Shown: positions 60,101-64,000 of the stretch, one piece after another
Layout: every line of letters begins with the position of its first letter
How positions within the stretch are numbered: position 1 is the first letter of the stretch
Origin: Archivesica marissinica
Lineage: Eukaryota > Mollusca > Bivalvia > Venerida > Vesicomyidae
Direction of reading: 5' to 3'
Length of the DNA: 64,000 bases
Assembly: GCA_014843695.1 (NCBI GenBank)
Contig: CM026391.1
Coordinates: forward strand, 17,103,621-17,167,620
Notes under the pieces: model-generated
Database searches by the model: none
What the model was told of the DNA's origin: nothing
The model's input: the letters and a program-made list of their open reading frames with translations, nothing else
Made by a program: the position numbers and the translations under genes

Positions 60101-63100
60101 AGACACACATGGAGCAGTTCATAGACACACATGGAAGCAGTTCATAGACACACATGGAAGCAGTTCATAGACACACATGGAAGCAGTTCATAGACACACA
60201 TGGAAGCAGTTCATAGACACACATGGAAGCAGTTCATAGACACACATGGAAGCAGTCATAGACACACATGGAAGCAGTCATAGACACACATGGAAGCAGT
60301 TCATAGACACACATGGAAGCAGTTCATAGACACACATGGAAGCAGTTCATAGACACACATGGAAGCAGTTCATAGACACACATGGAAGCAGTTCATAGAC
60401 ACACATGGAATCAGTTCATAGACACACATGGAAGCAGTTCATAGACACACATGGAAGCAGTTCATAGACACACATGGAAGCAGTTCATAGACACACATGG
60501 AAGCAGTTCATAGACACACATGGAAGCAGTTCATAGACACACATGGAAGCAGTTCATAGACACCCATGGAAGCAGTTCATAGACACACATGGAAGCAGTT
60601 CATAGACACACATGGAAGCAGTTCATAGACACACATGGAAGCAGTTCATAGACACACATGGAAGCAGTTCATAGACACACATGGAAGCAGTTCATAGACA
60701 CACATGGAAGCAGTTCATAGACACACATGGAATCAGTTCATAGACACACATGGAAGCAGTTCATAGACACACATGGAAGCAGTTCATAGACACACATGGA
60801 AGCAGTTCATAGACACACATGGAAGCAGTTCATAGACACACATGGAATCAGTTCATAGACACACATGGTATCAGTTCATAGACACACATGGAAGCAGTTC
60901 ATAGACACACATGGAAGCAGTTCATAGACACACATGGAAGCAGTTCATAGACACACATGGAAGCAGTTCATAGACACACATGGAAGCAGTTCATAGACAC
61001 ACATGGAAGCAGTTCATAGACACACATGGAAGCAGTTCATAGACACACATGGAAGCAGTTCATAGACACTGGAAGCAGTTCATAGACACACATGGTATCA
61101 GTTCATAGACACACATGGAAGCAGTTCATAGACACACATGGAAGCAGTTCATAACACACATGGTATCAGTTCATAGACACACATGGAAGCAGTTCATAGA
61201 CACACATGGAAGCAGTTCATAGACACACATGGAAGCAGTTCATAGACACACATGGAAGCAGTTCATAGACACACATGGAAGCAGTTCATAGACACACATG
61301 GTATCAGTTCATAGACACACATGGTATCAGTTCATAGACACACATGGAAGCAGTTCATAGACACACATGGAAGCAGTTCATAGACACACATGGAAGCAGT
61401 TCATAGACACACATGGAAGCAGTTCATAGACACACATGGAAGCAGTTCATAGACACACATGGAAGCAGTTCATAGACACACATGGAAGCAGTTCATAGAC
61501 ACACATGGAAGCAGTTCATAGACACACATGGAAGCAGTTCATAGACACACATGGTATCAGTTCATAGACACACATGGAAGCAGTTCATAGACACACATGG
61601 AAGCAGTTCATAGACACACATGGAAGCAGTTCATAGACACACATGGAAGCAGTTCATAGACACACATGGAAGCAGTTCATAGACACACATGGTAGCAGTT
61701 CATAGACACACATGGAAGCAGTTCATAGACACACATGGTATCAGTTCATAGACACACATGGAAGCAGTTCATAGACACACATGATATCAGTTCATAGACA
61801 CACATGGAAGCAGTTCATAGACACACATGGAAGCAGTTCATAGACACACATGGAAGCAGTTCATAGACACACATGGAAGCAGTTCATAGACACACATGGA
61901 AGCAGTTCATAGACACACATGGAAGCAGTTCATAGACACACATGGAAGCAGTTCATAGACACACATGGAAGCAGTTCATAGACACACATGGAAGCAGTTC
62001 ATAGACACACATGGAAGCAGTTCATAGACACACATGGAAGCAGTTCATAGACACACATGGAAGCAGTTCATAGACACACATGGAAGCAGTTCATAGACAC
62101 ACATGGAAGCAGTTCATAGACACACATGGAAGCAGTTCATAGACACACATGGAAGCAGTTCATAGACACACGTGCACATGGAAGCAGTTCATAGACACAC
62201 ATGGAACAGTTCATAGACACCATGGAAGAGTTCATAGACACACATGGATCAGTTCATAGACACATGAGCAGTTATAGAACACTGAGCAGTTCATAAACAT
62301 GGAAGCAGTTCATAGACACACATGGAAGCAGTTCATAGACACCATGGAAGCAGTTCATAGACACACATGGAAGCAGTTCATAGACACACATGGAAGCAGT
62401 TCATAGACACACATGGAAGCAGTTCATAGACACACATGGAAGCAGTTCATAGACACACATGGAAGCAGTTCATAGACACAATGGAAGCAGTTCATAGACA
62501 CCATGGAATCAGTTCATAGACACACTGAAGCAGTTCATAGACACCATGGAAGCAGTTCATAGACACATGGAAGCAGTTCATAGACACACTGGAAGCAGTT
62601 CATAGACACACATGGAAGCAGTTCATAGACACACATGGTATCAGTTCATAGACACACATGGAATCAGTTCATAGACACACATGGAAGCAGTTCATAGACA
62701 CACATGGAAGCAGTTCATAGACACACATGGAAGCAGTTCATAGACACACATGGTATCAGTTCATAGACACACATGGTATCAGTTCATAGACACACATGGT
62801 ATCAGTTCATAGACACACGTGGAAGCAGTTCATATACACACATGGAATCAGTTCATAGACACACATGGTATCAGTTCATAGACACACATGGTATCAGTTC
62901 ATAGACACACATGGTATCAGTTCATAGACACACATGGTATCAGTTCATAGACACACATGGAATCAGTTCATATACACACGTGGAAGCAGTTCATAGACAC
63001 ACATGGAAGCAGTTCATAGGCACACATGGAAGCAGTTCATAGACACACATGGAAGCAGTTCATAGACACACGTGGAAGCAGTTGATATATACACATGGAA

Positions 63101-64000
63101 ACAGTTCATAGGCACACATGGAAGCAGTTCATAGACACACATGGAAGCAGTTCATAGACACACGTGGAAGCAGTTCATAGACACACGTGAAAGCAGTTCA
63201 TAGATACACATGGAAGCAGTTCATAGACACACATGATATCAGTTCATAGACACACATGCTATCAGTTCATAGACACACATGGAAGCAGTTCATAGAGACA
63301 CATGGTATCAGTTCATAGACACACATGGTATCAGTTCATAGACACACATGGAAGCAGTTCATAGACACACATGGAAGCAGTTCATAGACACACATGGAAG
63401 CAGTTCATAGACACACATGGAAGCAGTTCATAGACACACATGGAAGCAGTTCATAGACACACATGGAAGCAGTTCATAGACACACATGGAAGCAGTTCAT
63501 AGACACACATGGAAGCAGTTCATAGACACACATGGAATCAGTTCATAGACACACATGGAAGCAGTTCATAGACACACATGGAAGCAGTTCATAGACACAC
63601 ATGGAAGCAGTTCATAGACACACATGGAAGCAGTTCATAGACACACATGGAAGCAGTTCATAGACACACATGGAAGCAGTTCATAGACACACATGGAAGC
63701 AGTTCATAGACACACATGGAAGCAGTTCATAGACACACATGGAAGCAGTTCATAGACACACATGGAAGCAGTTCATAGACACACATGGAAGCAGTTCATA
63801 GACACACATGGAAGCAGTTCATAGACACACATGGAAGCAGTTCATAGACACACATGGAAGCAGTTCATAGACACACATGGAAGCAGTTCATAGACACACA
63901 TGGAAGCAGTTCATAGACACACATGGAAGCAGTTCATAGACACACATGGAAGCAGTTCATAGACACACATGGAAGCAGTTCATAGACACACATGGAAGCA
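54159..64000 (+). repeat. SatB array 2: 23-bp minisatellite, about 428 copies, runs off the window
   Basis: Same unit and left border as array 1. Long runs of pure AAG-type units (for example 57480-58640) contrast with mixed AAG/TAT regions near the left end. Marker variants (ATGCTATCAG at 59810 and 63256; CATAGAGACAC at 59845 and 63291) show a higher-order duplication offset by 3,446 bp. Small deletions cluster at 62160-62600. The right end is not reached. Confidence 0.97.

Overview
The window is eukaryotic and AT-rich, and most probably comes from a lophotrochozoan animal, with a bivalve mollusc the best guess. The basis is a cluster of intronless RING-less B-box/coiled-coil/beta-propeller (TRIM-like) genes of the kind expanded in bivalves, tRNA-derived SINEs, hAT (DUF4371-type) transposase remnants, OTU/vertnin-like pseudogenes and kilobase-scale minisatellites. 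The species call is inference.

Layout. 1-2082 is TRIM-like gene G1 (class A, 5' end outside the window). 2083-12119 holds a GT microsatellite, a 24-bp minisatellite (SatA), SINEs, a foldback MITE, a degenerate hAT element, a vertnin-like pseudogene and a small hAT-type MITE. 12120-16336 is a 23-bp minisatellite (SatB). 17060-19315 is intact gene G2 (class B). 20058-24408 is a 39-bp minisatellite (SatC). 25449-27773 is intact gene G3, class A at the N-terminus and class B at the C-terminus. 28084-29699 is pseudogene G4 (class A, both ends lost). 29700-34813 is an inverted copy of the G1-type downstream region: vertnin-like, foldback, SINE, a new 19-bp minisatellite and SatA. 34814-37311 (minus) is G5, a full-length class A gene with one frameshift. 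37312-41634 is two inverted flanks around a spacer with 190-bp repeats. 41635-43960 is G6 (G3-like, two frameshifts). 44271-45830 is pseudogene G7 (G4-like). 45831-54158 is a second direct copy of the 2083-12119 region, and 54159-64000 is SatB again, running off the window.

The window is therefore built from about three copies of one segment, two direct and one inverted, forming a large imperfect palindrome around 38.1-40.8 kb. Within it seven B-box genes have been duplicated, recombined into A/B hybrids and partly destroyed. Only G1 (as far as visible), G2 and G3 keep open frames. Their architecture (B-box 1, B-box 2, coiled coil, NHL-like propeller, no RING) suggests cytoplasmic adaptor or scaffold proteins, possibly in innate immunity; that role is inference from the family. 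The segment copies differ by informative insertions, deletions and array expansions: a SINE with target-site duplication and two empty sites, a 90-bp palindrome, a minisatellite that grew from a single-copy precursor, and a 2.3-kb hAT deletion. Assembly duplication of haplotypes cannot be excluded from sequence alone.
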